Counted from the stretch's first letter, positions 51,158 through 61,070 are shown. The stretch: 64,000 bases of DNA from Xylanibacter ruminicola (GCA_015060625.1 SUYC01000003.1:186001-250000), one strand, 5' to 3'. Made by a program: numbers and translations. Notes: generated by a model not told the origin, from the sequence alone.

Positions 51158-53670
51158 AGTTCTATATGGATGGTGGCGCCGGGTTCAAGGTTGCCATTCA
51201 CTATCAGGTCGCTGATGCCATCTTCCAGATAGTTCTGTATGGCGCGCTTCAATGGGCGTGCACCAAACTGCACATCGTAGCCCTTGGTGGCCACAAACTC
51301 CTTGGCCTCGTTGCTCAGGTCGATGTGATAACCTATCTGCTCGATGCGCTTGTAGAGTCCCTTCAGCTCTACATCGATAATGCGCTTGATGGCATCCAGA
51401 TCCAACTGGTCGAAAGTGATAATCTCGTCCAATCGGTTCAGGAACTCAGGCGAGAACTGTTTCGAAAGTGCCTTTTGCACAATGTCGCGTGCATACTGCT
51501 TGTCCTTGTCGCTCTTCATCAGTCCGGTTTGCGACGTAGCGCTGAAACCTACGCCATGACCAAAGTCCTTCAACTGTCGTGTTCCGGCATTCGATGTCAT
51601 GATAATCACCGTGTTGCGGAAATCCACCAGTCGTCCGTTACCATCCGTCATGCGTCCCTCGTCCAGTACCTGCAGCAACAGGTTGAACACGTTCGAGTGG
51701 GCTTTCTCAATCTCGTCGAGCAGCACAATCGAGTAGGGGTGGCGGCGCACACGCTCAGTCAGCTGTCCGCCCTCGCCGTAACCCACGTATCCTGGAGGCG
51801 CACCAATCAGTCGCGAGGTGTTAAAGCTCTCGGTATATTCGCTCATGTCGATACGTATCAGCGCATCGCTGCTGCCAAACATAAATTCGGCCAGCTTCTT
51901 GGCCAGATAAGTCTTACCTACACCCGTAGGACCTAAGAACATAAACACGCCGATGGGGTGGTTGGGCTCTTTCAGTCCCACGCGGTTGCGCTGGATGGCT
52001 TTCACCATCTTGTCGATGGCAGCATCCTGTGCTATCACGTTGTTCTTCAGCTCTACAGCCATACCCTTCAGGCGGATACCCTCTTGTTCGGCCATGCGCT
52101 GTGCGGGCACACCTGTCATCATCGATACCACTTCGGCCACCTGGTCGGCATCCACCACCTGTCGCTCTTCGTCTTCGCCATTGGTCCAGCGCTCGTTCAG
52201 CTCTTTCAGCTCTTTGGTCAGCGTGGTCTCGCGGTCGCGATAGCCTGCAGCCAGTTCGTAGTTCTGGTTCTTCACCGCTTTCTGTTTCTTTTCGCGGGCT
52301 TCGGCCAACTCATGCTCCTTCTCGATAATCTCGGGTGGAATATGGGCGTTGCCAAGGTGCACCTTCGAACCCGTCTCGTCGAGTGCGTCGATGGCCTTGT
52401 CGGGCATAAAGCGGTCGGTGATATAGCGGTCTGTCAATTTGACACAGGCTTCGAGTGCCGCGTCAGTATATGTCACATGGTGGTGCATCTCGTAGCGGTC
52501 CTTGATGTTGTGCAGTATCTGCAGTGTCTCCTCGTTGGTGGTAGGCTCCACCTGCACCTTCTGGAATCGGCGCTCCAGGGCACCGTCTTTCTCAATGCTC
52601 TCGCGATACTCGTCGAGCGTGGTGGCGCCAATGCACTGGATGGTGCCACGCGCCAAGGCGGGCTTCATGATGTTGGCAGCGTCCATACTGCCAGGTGTAG
52701 CGCCAGCACCGATAATGGTGTGTATCTCGTCGATAAATACAATCACGTCGGGGTTCGTCTCCAGCTCCTTCATCAGAGCTTTCAGTCGCTCTTCAAACTG
52801 TCCGCGATACTTGGTTCCTGCCACCACGCCAGTCATATCCAGCGTGTAGATGCGCTTGCCAAACAGCATGGGACTGCAGTGGTGGGACTCAATCAGCTGT
52901 GCCAGCCCCTCAACGATGGCGCTCTTACCAACACCAGGCTCGCCAATCAGTATGGGGTTGTTCTTTTTGCGGCGCCCTAAGATCTCGATGATGCGCTGTA
53001 TTTCGCGATCGCGGCCCACGCAGGGGTCCAGCTTCCCTTCGGCAGCCGCCTTTGTCAGGTCGGTGCCAAAGCTGTCGAGCACGGGTGTCTTCGAGTTGGC
53101 CTTTTTCTGGGTTGCGGTGCTCTGGGTGCTGGCATTGCTGTTAGCGCTCTTGCCGCCAGTCATCTCAAACTCCTCCTCGTCTTCGTCGGGCAGTCCGATA
53201 CCGTTGGTTGTGTTATTACTAACGTTTGTGTTCTTCGGCGCAAACAGTATGGCTGCAGCGTCGTCGTATGTCACGTTGTTCATCTCTAAAACTTGTTTAG
53301 CCCCGTTGTTGGCCATGTCGTGCAGTATGGCCAGCAGCAGGTGCTGTTCGTCAATCTTACTGGCTCTCTGTATGCGTGCCTCGAGTACAGCCAGTCGCAA
53401 CACGTTGCTGGCTTTGTCGTTCAGCACCAGGTCGCTGGTTTGTATGGGCATGCTTATCTCGTCCTCTCTGACGCGCGTTTCCAGTTCAGTCTTTACCGCC
53501 TGCATATTCAGGTTCAGCCTGTTGAAAAGGTCGATCACCGGACCCTCGTTAGTGCGCATAATGCCTAACAGCAAGTGTTCGGGCCCCACCGATCGGCTTG
53601 CCAGTCGGGCAGCCTCTTCACGCGAGAAAGCCAGTATTTCTGATAGTTTTGGCGAAAATTGTGTCGTCAT
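51130..53670 (-). CDS. clpC: ATP-dependent Clp protease ATP-binding subunit ClpC
   Basis: 846-aa HSP100 unfoldase that feeds substrates to ClpP. Two N-terminal Clp repeats (about 1-150), an Asn/Ser/Thr-rich linker (about 150-200), AAA-1 with GEPGVGKS, a UVR-type coiled middle region ([21 protein letters not shown]), AAA-2 with GPTGVGKT and a C-terminal ClpB_D2-small domain. Transcribed alone from a minus-strand promoter. Confidence 0.96.
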   Translation of the reverse strand: MTTQFSPKLSEILAFSREEAARLASRSVGPEHLLLGIMRTNEGPVIDLFNRLNLNMQAVKTELETRVREDEISMPIQTSDLVLNDKASNVLRLAVLEARIQRASKIDEQHLLLAILHDMANNGAKQVLEMNNVTYDDAAAILFAPKNTNVSNNTTNGIGLPDEDEEEFEMTGGKSANSNASTQSTATQKKANSKTPVLDSFGTDLTKAAAEGKLDPCVGRDREIQRIIEILGRRKKNNPILIGEPGVGKSAIVEGLAQLIESHHCSPMLFGKRIYTLDMTGVVAGTKYRGQFEERLKALMKELETNPDVIVFIDEIHTIIGAGATPGSMDAANIMKPALARGTIQCIGATTLDEYRESIEKDGALERRFQKVQVEPTTNEETLQILHNIKDRYEMHHHVTYTDAALEACVKLTDRYITDRFMPDKAIDALDETGSKVHLGNAHIPPEIIEKEHELAEAREKKQKAVKNQNYELAAGYRDRETTLTKELKELNERWTNGEDEERQVVDADQVAEVVSMMTGVPAQRMAEQEGIRLKGMAVELKNNVIAQDAAIDKMVKAIQRNRVGLKEPNHPIGVFMFLGPTGVGKTYLAKKLAEFMFGSSDALIRIDMSEYTESFNTSRLIGAPPGYVGYGEGGQLTERVRRHPYSIVLLDEIEKAHSNVFNLLLQVLDEGRMTDGNGRLVDFRNTVIIMTSNAGTRQLKDFGHGVGFSATSQTGLMKSDKDKQYARDIVQKALSKQFSPEFLNRLDEIITFDQLDLDAIKRIIDVELKGLYKRIEQIGYHIDLSNEAKEFVATKGYDVQFGARPLKRAIQNYLEDGISDLIVNGNLEPGATIHIELKENELAFS

Positions 53671-53721
53671 CTATTGTTTGTTTCTATTGTTAATACTATA
53701 CCTATTTAAATATATCTTTTG

Positions 53722-53729
53722 CAAAGATA
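53722..53729 (-). promoter_or_regulatory. Promoter -7 box for clpC
   Basis: Minus-strand TATCTTTG followed by C, about 52 bp upstream of the clpC ATG. No clear -33 element, and no obvious CIRCE or other heat-shock operator. Confidence 0.55.
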
Positions 53730-53793
53730 CAACAAATCTTGCAAACATCGTGCCATAAAAACCAAATATTTTCCCCTAAAATAGCTTAAAAGG

Positions 53794-53825
53794 TTTGGTG
53801 GGTCACAAAAAAATAATTACCTTTG
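53794..53825 (+). promoter_or_regulatory. Promoter for gyrA
   Basis: TTTG at 53794-53797 and TACCTTTG at 53818-53825, 20 bp apart. The leader to the gyrA start is about 100 nt and includes the octamer repeat. Confidence 0.75.
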
Positions 53826-53880
53826 CACAGTTAAAAACGCGTCAGCGGGCTTAAAAATGCCCTTAAACGCAAAAAATATA

Positions 53881-53916
53881 AAAAGTAAGAAAGTAAAAAA
53901 GTAAAAAAGTAAGAAA
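53881..53916 (+). repeat. Period-8 repeat in the gyrA leader
   Basis: Four octamers AGTAAGAA, AGTAAAAA, AGTAAAAA, AGTAAGAA (about 53883-53914), ending 10 nt before the ATG. Same family as at 19829 on the minus strand. Confidence 0.85.
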
Positions 53917-53924
53917 TAGAAAAG

Positions 53925-56456
53925 ATGGATCAAACATTCGACAACGACAGAATTATCAAGATCAACATCGAAGAAGAGATGAAGTCGAGCTATATCGATT
54001 ACTCTATGTCGGTAATCGTGGCACGTGCTCTTCCTGATGTTCGCGATGGTTTCAAGCCTGTTCATCGCCGTATCCTGTATGGTATGATGAACATTAATAA
54101 CGTTTCTACCCAACCTTATAAGAAGTGTGCCCGCGTAGTAGGTGAGGTGCTTGGTAAGTACCACCCACACGGCGACTCTTCGGTTTATGGTGCTCTGGTG
54201 CGCATGGCCCAGGATTGGAACATGCGCTACACACTGGTTGACGGTCAGGGTAACTTTGGTTCGGTGGATGGCGACTCGCCTGCCGCCATGCGTTACACCG
54301 AGTGCCGCCTCTCAAAGATGGGTGAGCACATTATGGACGACCTGGATAAGGAGACCGTAGATATGGCCCCCAACTTCGACGACTCGCTCGAGGAGCCAAC
54401 CGTGATGCCAACCAAGGTGCCCAACCTGCTGGTTAACGGTGGTAACGGTATTGCCGTAGGTATGGCTACCAATATGCCAACCCACAACCTGAGCGAGGTG
54501 ATCGACGGTTGCTGCGCTTATATCGACAATCCTGATATCGATACCGAAGGCCTGATGCAGTATATCCCAGGTCCTGACTTCCCAACAGGTGCTTATATCT
54601 ATGGCCTGCAGGGCGTGAAGGATGCCTACGAAACAGGTCGTGGACGTATCGTGATGCGTGCCAAGGCCGAGATTGAGAGCGGCGACACCCACGACAAGAT
54701 TGTTGTCACCGAAATTCCTTACGGTGTGAACAAGGCCGACCTGGTGGCTTATATCGCCGATCTGGCCAACCAGCACAAGATTGAGGGTGTGGCAAATGTA
54801 AACGATGAGTCGGGCCGTCAGGGTATGCGTATCGTAGTGGATTGCAAGCGCGATGCCAATGCCAATGTGCTGCTCAACAAGCTGTTTAAGATGACAGCCC
54901 TTCAGAGCTCATTCTCAGTTAATAACATCGCTCTGGTAAAGGGTCGCCCACGCCTGCTTTCGCTCAAGGAGTGTGTGAAGTATTTCGTTGAACACCGTCA
55001 CGACGTAACCATCCGTCGCACCAAGTACGATCTGCGCAAGGCACAGGAGCGTGCTCACATCCTCGAGGGCTTGATTATTGCCGTTAACAATATCGACGAG
55101 GTTGTACATATTATTCGTAACAGTAAGACGCCAACCGACGCTCAGCGCAACCTGGAGCAGCGCTTCGAACTCGACGAGCTGCAGAGTAAGGCTATCGTTG
55201 ACATGCGTCTGGCTCAGCTCACAGGTCTGCGTGTGGATCAGCTGCATCAGGAGTTCGACGACTTGCAGAAGCTGATTGCCGAGTTGCAGGAGATTCTCGA
55301 CAACCCCGAGCGTTGTAAGGAAGTGATGAAGGCCGACCTGCAGGAGGTTAAGGAGAAGTATGGCGACGAGCGCCGCACCGAGATTATTCCTTTCGACCAC
55401 GAGTTCAATGCCGAGGACTTCTATCCCGACGATCCAGTGGTTATAACCATCTCGCACATGGGTTACATCAAGCGCACCCCCCTGTCAGAGTTCCACGAGC
55501 AGGGTCGTGGCGGTATGGGTTCGAAGGCAGCCCGTCATCGCGACAACGACTTTACCGAGTATATCTATCCTGCCACGATGCACAACACGCTGCTGTTCTT
55601 CACCCAGAAGGGCCGCTGCTACTGGCAGAAGTGTTACGAGATTCCAGAGGGCGACAAGAACTCGAAGGGCCGTGCTATCCAGAACATGCTGAATATCGAG
55701 CCCGACGACGCCATCAATGCTGTTCTGCGCATCAAGAACTTCAACGACACCGAGTTCCTTAACTCGCACTACGTGGTATTTGCCACCAAGCAGGGTATCA
55801 TCAAGAAGACCTGCCTTGAGGCTTACTCACGCCCACGTGCCAACGGTGTGATTGCCATCAACATCAACGAGGGCGACCATGTAGTAGGCGTTCGCCTTAC
55901 CAATGGTAAAAACGAGCTGCTGCTGGCCAACCGCAATGGTCGTGCCGTACGTTTCGACGAGAAGGATGTTCGCACCATGGGTCGTGTATCTACCGGTGTG
56001 ATTGGTATGCGCCTGGATGGTGGCGACGACGAGGTAGTAGGCATGGTATGCGTGAACGATCCTAACACCGAGTCGATTATGGTTGTATCGGAGAATGGTT
56101 ATGGTAAGCGTTCTGAGGTTGAGGATTACCGTAAGACCTCGCGTGGCGCCAAGGGTGTTAAGACCCTCTCAATCACCGAGAAGACCGGTCGCCTGGTAGC
56201 CATCAAGGTGGTAACCGACGAGAACGACCTGATGATTATTAATAAGAGTGGTGTGCTGATTCGCCTGAAGGTGGCCGATGTTCGTGTGATGGGCCGTGCC
56301 ACACAGGGTGTTCGCCTGATCAACCTCACCAAGAAGAACGATAGCATTGCTTCGGTATGTAAGGTGATGCATTCGCAGGCCGAGGAAGAGGATATCGAGA
56401 CGGCAGAGATCGACGCTGAGGCAGCTCAGGCTTCTGAAGCTGAGAATAAGGATTAA
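53925..56456 (+). CDS. gyrA: DNA gyrase subunit A
   Basis: 843 aa. The catalytic tyrosine is Tyr124 ([13 protein letters not shown]). The quinolone-determining region is [17 protein letters not shown]: Ser85 (E. coli Ser83 equivalent) is present, but the acidic E. coli Asp87 position is Gly89, probably natural in this lineage. The GyrA box QGRGGMG is seen at the start of the C-terminal beta-pinwheel. The C-terminal tail is acidic. Gyrase introduces negative supercoils with GyrB. Confidence 0.97.
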   Translation: MDQTFDNDRIIKINIEEEMKSSYIDYSMSVIVARALPDVRDGFKPVHRRILYGMMNINNVSTQPYKKCARVVGEVLGKYHPHGDSSVYGALVRMAQDWNMRYTLVDGQGNFGSVDGDSPAAMRYTECRLSKMGEHIMDDLDKETVDMAPNFDDSLEEPTVMPTKVPNLLVNGGNGIAVGMATNMPTHNLSEVIDGCCAYIDNPDIDTEGLMQYIPGPDFPTGAYIYGLQGVKDAYETGRGRIVMRAKAEIESGDTHDKIVVTEIPYGVNKADLVAYIADLANQHKIEGVANVNDESGRQGMRIVVDCKRDANANVLLNKLFKMTALQSSFSVNNIALVKGRPRLLSLKECVKYFVEHRHDVTIRRTKYDLRKAQERAHILEGLIIAVNNIDEVVHIIRNSKTPTDAQRNLEQRFELDELQSKAIVDMRLAQLTGLRVDQLHQEFDDLQKLIAELQEILDNPERCKEVMKADLQEVKEKYGDERRTEIIPFDHEFNAEDFYPDDPVVITISHMGYIKRTPLSEFHEQGRGGMGSKAARHRDNDFTEYIYPATMHNTLLFFTQKGRCYWQKCYEIPEGDKNSKGRAIQNMLNIEPDDAINAVLRIKNFNDTEFLNSHYVVFATKQGIIKKTCLEAYSRPRANGVIAININEGDHVVGVRLTNGKNELLLANRNGRAVRFDEKDVRTMGRVSTGVIGMRLDGGDDEVVGMVCVNDPNTESIMVVSENGYGKRSEVEDYRKTSRGAKGVKTLSITEKTGRLVAIKVVTDENDLMIINKSGVLIRLKVADVRVMGRATQGVRLINLTKKNDSIASVCKVMHSQAEEEDIETAEIDAEAAQASEAENKD

Positions 56457-56525
56457 ACTATCCGCTCAAGTAAACGTCAAAAAATAAATTTTAGTAACAA
56501 TAAGTTCAACCAATTTTTAAAGCTT

Positions 56526-57740
56526 ATGAAAAAATTATTCGTTATGGCAGCTATGATGGTAGCAAGCGCTACTGCATTTGCCGGTGACAGTGATGCCTTG
56601 AAGGCTATCCTCAAGGCAAAGACCTATGCAGAGGCTGAATCACTCGTGAAGAGTAGTCTCGGTACTCTGGCTAACGATGCCGAGAAGGCTAAAGCCTACA
56701 ACAAACTCGTCGACCTTGCCCTGAACGATTTCTCAGCCCAGAGCGCTATCCAGACTGAGAATCAGGTAAACAAGCAGATGGGTAAAGAAGAGAAACCTGT
56801 TGATATCAAGCTGATGAACGAGATGGCCTACGCTGCTCTCGTGGCAGGTATCGAGTGCGATAAGTACGATCAGAAGCCCAACGAGAAGGGTAAGGTAGCA
56901 CCTAAGTTTGCTTCGAAGAACGCTCAGCGCCTGTGGGGTGGTCCACGTAACACCCTCGTTAACGCAGGTCAGGACGCTCTTACCGCTAAGGACAACGCCT
57001 TAGCTCGTAAGTACTGGCAGCTGTTCACCGAGAGCGACGCTGCTCCTATGTTCAAGGATTGCGATCGCGAGCAGCAGAAGCCTTTCTTCGGTCAGGTAGC
57101 CCGTTTCGCTTCAATCTTCGCTTATCAGGACAAGGATATGGCCAAGGCTCTTGAGTTGGCTGATGTAGCTATGAAGGATCCCGAGGAGTATGAGAACGCT
57201 CTCAACCTGAAGCTCGAGATTCTGGGCGACGGTCTGAAGACAAAGGACGACTCAGTGAAGTATGCTGCCAGCCTGAAGGATATCTATGCCGAGCACAAGG
57301 TGGATGGTGTGATGGAGAAACTCTACAACACCCTGCTGGGTCTTGGTCAGACCGACGAGGCTAACAAGATTCTCGACGACGCTCTGGCTGCTAATCCTAA
57401 GAACTTCGTAGCCCTCGCCGACAAGGGTCTGGCTCTGCTCCAGGCAAACAAGGCCGATGAGGCTGTTCCTTATCTGGAGAGAGCCTTCGAGGTTAAGCCT
57501 GATAACGCTATCATCGCTACCTATGCTGGTACCGGCTACAGCGTACAGGCTCAGAACGTAGAGGATCCTGCTAAGAAGAAGGAGCTTTACAAGAAGGCTA
57601 TCGAACTGTTCGACAAGGCTAAGGAGCTCGACCCCGACATGCTGCAGGCTAAGTGGGGTTACAACCGTTACAATGCTTACTACAACTACTATGGCGCTGA
57701 TGCCCCCGAGACCAAGAAGGCCGAGGAAGAGTCACGCTAA
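56526..57740 (+). CDS. Secreted TPR-repeat protein
   Basis: 404 aa. Signal peptide MKKLFVMAAMMVASATAFA, then helical repeats throughout, with clear TPR units in the C-terminal half (EKLYNTLLGLGQTDEANKILDDALAANPKNFVALADKGLALLQANKADEAVPYLERAFEVKPDN). Codon bias is strong, suggesting high expression. It lies 69 bp after gyrA and could share its transcript. Periplasmic scaffold role is inference. Confidence 0.8.
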   Translation: MKKLFVMAAMMVASATAFAGDSDALKAILKAKTYAEAESLVKSSLGTLANDAEKAKAYNKLVDLALNDFSAQSAIQTENQVNKQMGKEEKPVDIKLMNEMAYAALVAGIECDKYDQKPNEKGKVAPKFASKNAQRLWGGPRNTLVNAGQDALTAKDNALARKYWQLFTESDAAPMFKDCDREQQKPFFGQVARFASIFAYQDKDMAKALELADVAMKDPEEYENALNLKLEILGDGLKTKDDSVKYAASLKDIYAEHKVDGVMEKLYNTLLGLGQTDEANKILDDALAANPKNFVALADKGLALLQANKADEAVPYLERAFEVKPDNAIIATYAGTGYSVQAQNVEDPAKKKELYKKAIELFDKAKELDPDMLQAKWGYNRYNAYYNYYGADAPETKKAEEESR

Positions 57741-57766
57741 TCTACGATTGAGTATATAATATCCGA

Positions 57767-57799
57767 TTCAGCCGGGGAGCAATCAGCTCTTCGGCTGAT
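57767..57799 (+). terminator. Terminator of the TPR gene
   Basis: TCAGCCG-GG-GAGC pairs with GCTC-TT-CGGCTGA around AATCA, then a T run. Confidence 0.88.
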
Positions 57800-58026
57800 T
57801 TTTTTATCGTTTTTGCGGAACGTTTTGTTCAAAAAATGCTCTTTGTTCACGAATAATGAACGCGGGATGATATTGTAAATGATACTGTAAAATCGGATTA
57901 GTTAGTTTAACCCACAAATTAAAATCGAGGAGCGAACATCGCTGTTGGCTCCTCGATTTGGTCATAACGAACTGTATGTATATCCCTTTTCATTAATTCT
58001 AACATGCTAGTCGTGGGGTGGGGAGC
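57800..58026. other. Intergenic region with a minus-strand terminator
   Basis: No gene seen. A perfect 12-bp stem AAATCGAGGAGC/GCTCCTCGATTT (57922-57933 with 57948-57959) followed on the minus strand by TTTTAATTT probably ends the smalltalk/HU transcript. A GGGAGC-TTAC-GCTCCC hairpin (58021-58036) covers the smalltalk stop codon. Confidence 0.65.
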
Positions 58027-58128
58027 TTACGCTCCCATGCACGATGCCGCCCCCAGTGCCGTCACAATCGCCGTCGCTATCGATGCAATCATCTGCACAA
58101 TAAATTTCAAAGTTTCCTTCTTGCTCAT
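58027..58128 (-). CDS. Smalltalk-type tiny membrane/secreted protein (33 aa)
   Basis: ATG at 58126-58128. The product begins MSKKETLKFIVQMIASIATA and ends LGAASCMGA. It has the same design as the left-edge copy at 185-289: a basic start, a hydrophobic Ala/Ile/Thr core and a Cys near the end. It follows the HU-like gene on the same strand by 174 bp. Unlike the left copy, no amidase gene follows. Lipidation of Cys30 is possible but unproven. Confidence 0.8.
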   Translation of the reverse strand: MSKKETLKFIVQMIASIATAIVTALGAASCMGA

Positions 58129-58302
58129 AGTTACTTTTGCTTTTTAGTTCATACTTCGGGTTAATTTTGGCACGGATGACACAGCTCTCTTTTAGAGAAA
58201 CACGGCTTTTGTGTATTGGCTATAACCGTGTCCTTTTTTTTAAAAAAGGCCGTGTCGCTCGGCTTTGCCGCTTGGCTCGTCCAAGAATCCGTGCCTAAAA
58301 AC
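58129..58302 (-). other. Hairpin-rich spacer between HU-like gene and smalltalk gene
   Basis: Contains CCTTTTTT-AA-AAAAAAGG (58232-58249), an ACACGG...CCGTGT inverted pair, TCTCT-AAA-AGAGA, and at 58254-58288 (minus) a 35-nt element nearly identical to 37339-37374. It could regulate expression of the tiny protein. Confidence 0.5.
58254..58288 (-). repeat. Dispersed double-hairpin repeat, copy 2
   Basis: Minus-strand ATTCTTGG..GAGCCAAGCGGCAAAGCCGAGCG matches 37339-37374 at about 30 of 35 positions, with two adjacent hairpins. Confidence 0.75.
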
Positions 58303-58869
58303 TTAGTCTCCGTTGGGGCCGTCGTAGCAACCGCCACCGGTATTGCCGCCGCCGGTATTACCACCAGTGTTTCCACCAGTATTACCGCCCTGGCTGCTAC
58401 CACCACCGCCACTGTTACTTGGTTTATCCTCTTCCTCGGTCAGCTGTCCTGCAAATGTCTCTGCATTCACAAACTCCGCCTTCTTGATAAACTCTCTGCT
58501 CGAGATGTTGGTCTCAGCCTCCTGGTCGGGTAGGAACCTAATGTGCAGGGCCTTCAGGTTCTTGGCTGGCGAGAAATCCTCCTTCTTCAGGGCTCCACCT
58601 TTCTCGTTCTCGATGGTGGTGAAGAAGATGCCCAGACCGTCGATCTTTACTCGTTTCGAGTTCAGGAGCATTTCCAGCAGACAGCTTCTGAATTTCTCCA
58701 GCACTCCGAATACCACGTCTGGGGTGTAGATGCTTCCGTGCTCCGAGATGTGGTTGGCCATCTTTCGGGTGTTCAGTGTTTCGATGGTTTTTCCGTGGGC
58801 AAACCACTTACCGTAAATCTTCGAGTTCTTGATGTTGTTCTGCTTCAACAGATAAAAAATCTTTGCCAT
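58303..58869 (-). CDS. HU-like DNA-binding protein with Gly-rich C-terminal tail
   Basis: 188 aa. I chose MAKIFYLLKQNNIKNSKIYGKWFAHGKTI (58869); longer in-frame starts run into the leader. The HU-HIG/DNABII-like core is about 1-120 (TRKMANHISEHGSIYTPDVVFGVLEKFRSCLLEMLLNSKRVKIDGLGIFFTTIENEKGG). After a charged helical segment it ends in a Gly/Asn/Thr tail (GGNTGG repeats) and DGPNGD, like the partial gene at 2-67. Probably a nucleoid or viral-type DNA-binding protein. Downstream partner: a smalltalk gene. Confidence 0.8.
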   Translation of the reverse strand: MAKIFYLLKQNNIKNSKIYGKWFAHGKTIETLNTRKMANHISEHGSIYTPDVVFGVLEKFRSCLLEMLLNSKRVKIDGLGIFFTTIENEKGGALKKEDFSPAKNLKALHIRFLPDQEAETNISSREFIKKAEFVNAETFAGQLTEEEDKPSNSGGGGSSQGGNTGGNTGGNTGGGNTGGGCYDGPNGD

Positions 58870-59052
58870 AATGTTGTGTGTTTTAATTTTAAAATGGTTA
58901 ATAACTAAGTGTTGTTTGTGTCTCTCAAAAGTTGTGCGCGCTTTGTTTTGATTAACGTTGCAAGGGAAGTGCAAGGTGAATGCAAAAACGAACTTGTTCG
59001 AGCTTTGCTGAGCCGCAGCCTTCACTCGCAGTGCATCTTTCTTAATACACTG

Positions 59053-59084
59053 CAAAGGTACAAAAAATATTTCAAACTACCAAA
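59053..59084 (-). promoter_or_regulatory. Promoter of the HU-like/smalltalk unit
   Basis: Minus-strand TACCTTTG (59053-59060) with TTTG (59081-59084) 20 bp upstream. The leader to the HU-like ATG is about 180 nt, which is long and has no recognised riboswitch. Confidence 0.7.
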
Positions 59085-59219
59085 TATTTTAGCTACTTTT
59101 TTATCAAAAAGCAAAAATATTTTGGTTGTCCATTTCGTACGCTAAGAACCGTAATTTTATCGCCTCAAAAATTACGGATTTTGCTCAAATAAGTATAACC
59201 TCGTCTCTTATGCTCACCT

Positions 59220-59411
59220 CCACACCGCACGCCGCAACTTTTCCGTACTTCACACTCGTAGTATCTTGTCTTTAGAATATTATATATTATTATATATATT
59301 ATAATATATATAATAATATATAATATTTATAATACTAATTAATTCACCTCCATCACCGCACCCCTCCACACCGCAAAACCAAAAAGTTGCGGCGTGCGGC
59401 GTGCGGTGTGG
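59220..59411. repeat. Nested inverted-repeat element with a 52-bp perfect palindrome
   Basis: Outer arms: CCACACCGCACGCCGC+AACTTTT (59220-59242) and its complement at 59382-59411, the right arm carrying one extra CGTGCGG heptad. Inside lies a perfect A/T-only palindrome of 52 bp without a loop (59276-59327), plus a partial direct copy of the left arm (59363-59375). Confidence 0.85.
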
Positions 59412-59430
59412 TGCTATCGTCACTACATGC

Positions 59431-59478
59431 ATTTTAGCGGAGTTTAGCCTCGCTTATTATGTATTTTAGCGGAGTTTA
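59431..59478 (+). repeat. 16-bp direct repeat
   Basis: ATTTTAGCGGAGTTTA occurs at 59431-59446 and 59463-59478, 32 bp apart. Confidence 0.8.
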
Positions 59479-59614
59479 CAAGCCTAATCCAAAAACAAAT
59501 GTTAGTTTTATTCGTATTAAATAATGATGCGGGGAATATAGTGATATTTCCAATAGGTTCCAAATATTTTTGGACTTTTTGGGGTAGAAGTGATTTTATA
59601 TAAGAAATCTTTTG

Positions 59615-59622
59615 TATATTTG
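59615..59622 (+). promoter_or_regulatory. Promoter -7 box for the polyvalent-type kinase
   Basis: TATATTTG followed by CA, 21 bp before the ATG. Confidence 0.5.
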
Positions 59623-59642
59623 CACCCAAAAGAACTATCAAA

Positions 59643-60413
59643 ATGAAAATAGAGCAGATATACGAGGTTATTGCCAAGGAGGGCTTTACCGCTCTAACAT
59701 TACAAACGATTGATAACTATATAAAAGAAATACAAGATGGGACAGAAGATTTTCCTAGATTTAATCTATCAGAGCATGCAGGACTCTGCACAGCAGGTGC
59801 GCCGCTCATTGGGGCGTCCATCATCGCGAGCTACGCGACAGCAAGCATTACGTCAAGTAGCCATGCTGAAGGCAGCGAAGGAGGCCCAGCAAACTGGCAA
59901 ATAGACGAGTGCCAGGAAAAAATGATTGAACAATGGGCCAGGGCTGCCAATCTGTGGGAGGATGACTCTGAACAGATTCTTATTTCAGAATTTGGTCCAA
60001 TGATAGCTCAAGGTGCTGAAGCTAAGGTGTATTATGCAGATGGCAATACTTCGGTGGTAAAAGAGCGTACTTCAATCTATTCAACCTGGCAAAAGGCTCT
60101 TGATGCAATCGCGTTGCACAATTGCTTGTTCCCCGAAACACCAATGGCGGTTATCGGTTTTACACGCGACAGCGATGGACTTATGCGTATAGTGCTTACG
60201 CAGCCATACGTGAATTGTGAGCGATTGGCAACTAAAATCGAGATTGACGAGATGGTAATGGCCAAAGGATTCCGTGATAATTGGAATGGTCAAGGCGTGA
60301 ATTATATTTCCGACCGTTTAGCTCTCGAAGATATGCATCCGGCAAATGTCTTTATTGACGAAGTAACAAAGAAACCTATTTGCATCGACTGTATTGTGAA
60401 GTTTCTAAAGTAA
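59643..60413 (+). CDS. Putative polyvalent-type Ser/Thr kinase-fold protein
   Basis: 256 aa. The C-terminal half (about 115-256) reads as the kinase domain found in polyvalent proteins of phages and conjugative elements: glycine-poor loop QGAEAKVYY, candidate ATP lysine VVK (Lys140), hinge TQPYV (186-190), catalytic loop LEDMHPANVF (Asp230, Asn235) and ICID (Asp249) in place of DFG. Residues 1-110 form a helical region with a hydrophobic stretch (PLIGASIIASYATASI) of unknown role. It stands alone with its own promoter and terminator. It could be an effector or a pseudokinase. Confidence 0.6.
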   Translation: MKIEQIYEVIAKEGFTALTLQTIDNYIKEIQDGTEDFPRFNLSEHAGLCTAGAPLIGASIIASYATASITSSSHAEGSEGGPANWQIDECQEKMIEQWARAANLWEDDSEQILISEFGPMIAQGAEAKVYYADGNTSVVKERTSIYSTWQKALDAIALHNCLFPETPMAVIGFTRDSDGLMRIVLTQPYVNCERLATKIEIDEMVMAKGFRDNWNGQGVNYISDRLALEDMHPANVFIDEVTKKPICIDCIVKFLK

Positions 60414-60460
60414 GAAGTCCGTTTAGGGGGCAACTTGACAAATCGCTCTAGATAAACAGA

Positions 60461-60490
60461 AAAGGCATCTAATTTGGATGCCTTTATTTT
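60461..60490 (+). terminator. Terminator of the kinase gene
   Basis: AAAGGCATC and GATGCCTTT pair around TAATTTG, followed by ATTTTT. Confidence 0.8.
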
Positions 60491-60686
60491 TGCCCCTCAA
60501 TGCGTGAAGGAGGTTTACGCCAAAGCGTGATGCTATGCGGGCGGGGACTTCGCACTACTCATATGCATCATACTATCACGACTTACTTTCTGGTTGCAAT
60601 TATAGAAACATTTTCTATTAGTTCCAAATATTTTGGATAATTTTAAAGAAAATCCCCGAAAACGCACTGTTTTCGATATTTTTTGT

Positions 60687-60694
60687 TATCTTTG
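60687..60694 (+). promoter_or_regulatory. Promoter -7 box for the HsdM stub/DUF1016 operon
   Basis: TATCTTTG followed by CA, close to the ATG at 60720. No standard -33 box. Confidence 0.55.
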
Positions 60695-60719
60695 CAGGGT
60701 AATTTAATAATTAGACAAA

Positions 60720-61070
60720 ATGGCAAGTAACCAGAACCAGAATTCATCGACTATAACCGGCGACGTAAAGAGCCGTATAGATAAAATTTGGGATACACTT
60801 TGGGCCGGTGGAATAACCGTGCCCGTTACAATCCTTGAACAACTCACATATCTGTTTTTCATCAAGTTGCTGGATGATAAGCAGCGCCGCGAAGAGAGTA
60901 ACGCTATTGAGTTTGGCTACGAACTCGAAGACCCATTGTTTAAGAAAGGCGAAAAGTGGACTAACCCTGAAACGGTTTACGACGATCCCAAGGATGTGTT
61001 TGCCCGCATCGATGCCCTCGAAGCACAGTTTGCCGCCAAGCAGCAGGAGTTTAAGCAGAAATACTTGTAA
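60720..61070 (+). CDS. Type I restriction methylase HsdM, N-terminal domain only
   Basis: 116 aa. The start (MASNQNQNSSTITGDVKSRIDKIWDTLWAGGITVPVTILEQLTYLFFIKLLDDKQRREE) is the HsdM N-terminal helical bundle that precedes the methylase domain. The product ends after a coiled-coil-like KEFAAKQQEF tail; the SAM and NPPF motifs of HsdM are missing. It is either a pseudogene remnant or an orphan domain kept for binding. The TAA overlaps the ATG of the nuclease gene, so the two are coupled. Confidence 0.75.
   Translation: MASNQNQNSSTITGDVKSRIDKIWDTLWAGGITVPVTILEQLTYLFFIKLLDDKQRREESNAIEFGYELEDPLFKKGEKWTNPETVYDDPKDVFARIDALEAQFAAKQQEFKQKYL

Larger units (their letters stand above)
58870..59642. other. 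Gene-free stretch between the HU-like gene and the accessory block
   Basis: Contains the HU-like leader and promoter, then from about 59140 no coding sequence: a nested palindrome (59220-59411), a 16-bp direct repeat (59431 and 59463) and the promoter of the next gene. Six-frame ORFs here have no family features. Confidence 0.7.
60414..60719 (+). other. Spacer between the kinase gene and the HsdM stub
   Basis: Holds the kinase terminator and, at 60687-60694, a promoter -7 box TATCTTTG 26 bp before the HsdM stub. Nothing else recognised. Confidence 0.6.

Noticed and set aside
54165..54215. Quinolone-resistance mutation in gyrA (Gly at the E. coli Asp87 position)
   Set aside because: The key Ser85 is intact and Gly at the second position is probably the natural residue of this lineage, so no resistance is claimed.
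59444..59677. 77-aa hydrophobic minus-strand ORF in the gene-free stretch
   Set aside because: It overlaps the promoter and start of the kinase gene and results from AT-rich DNA; no promoter or conserved features.
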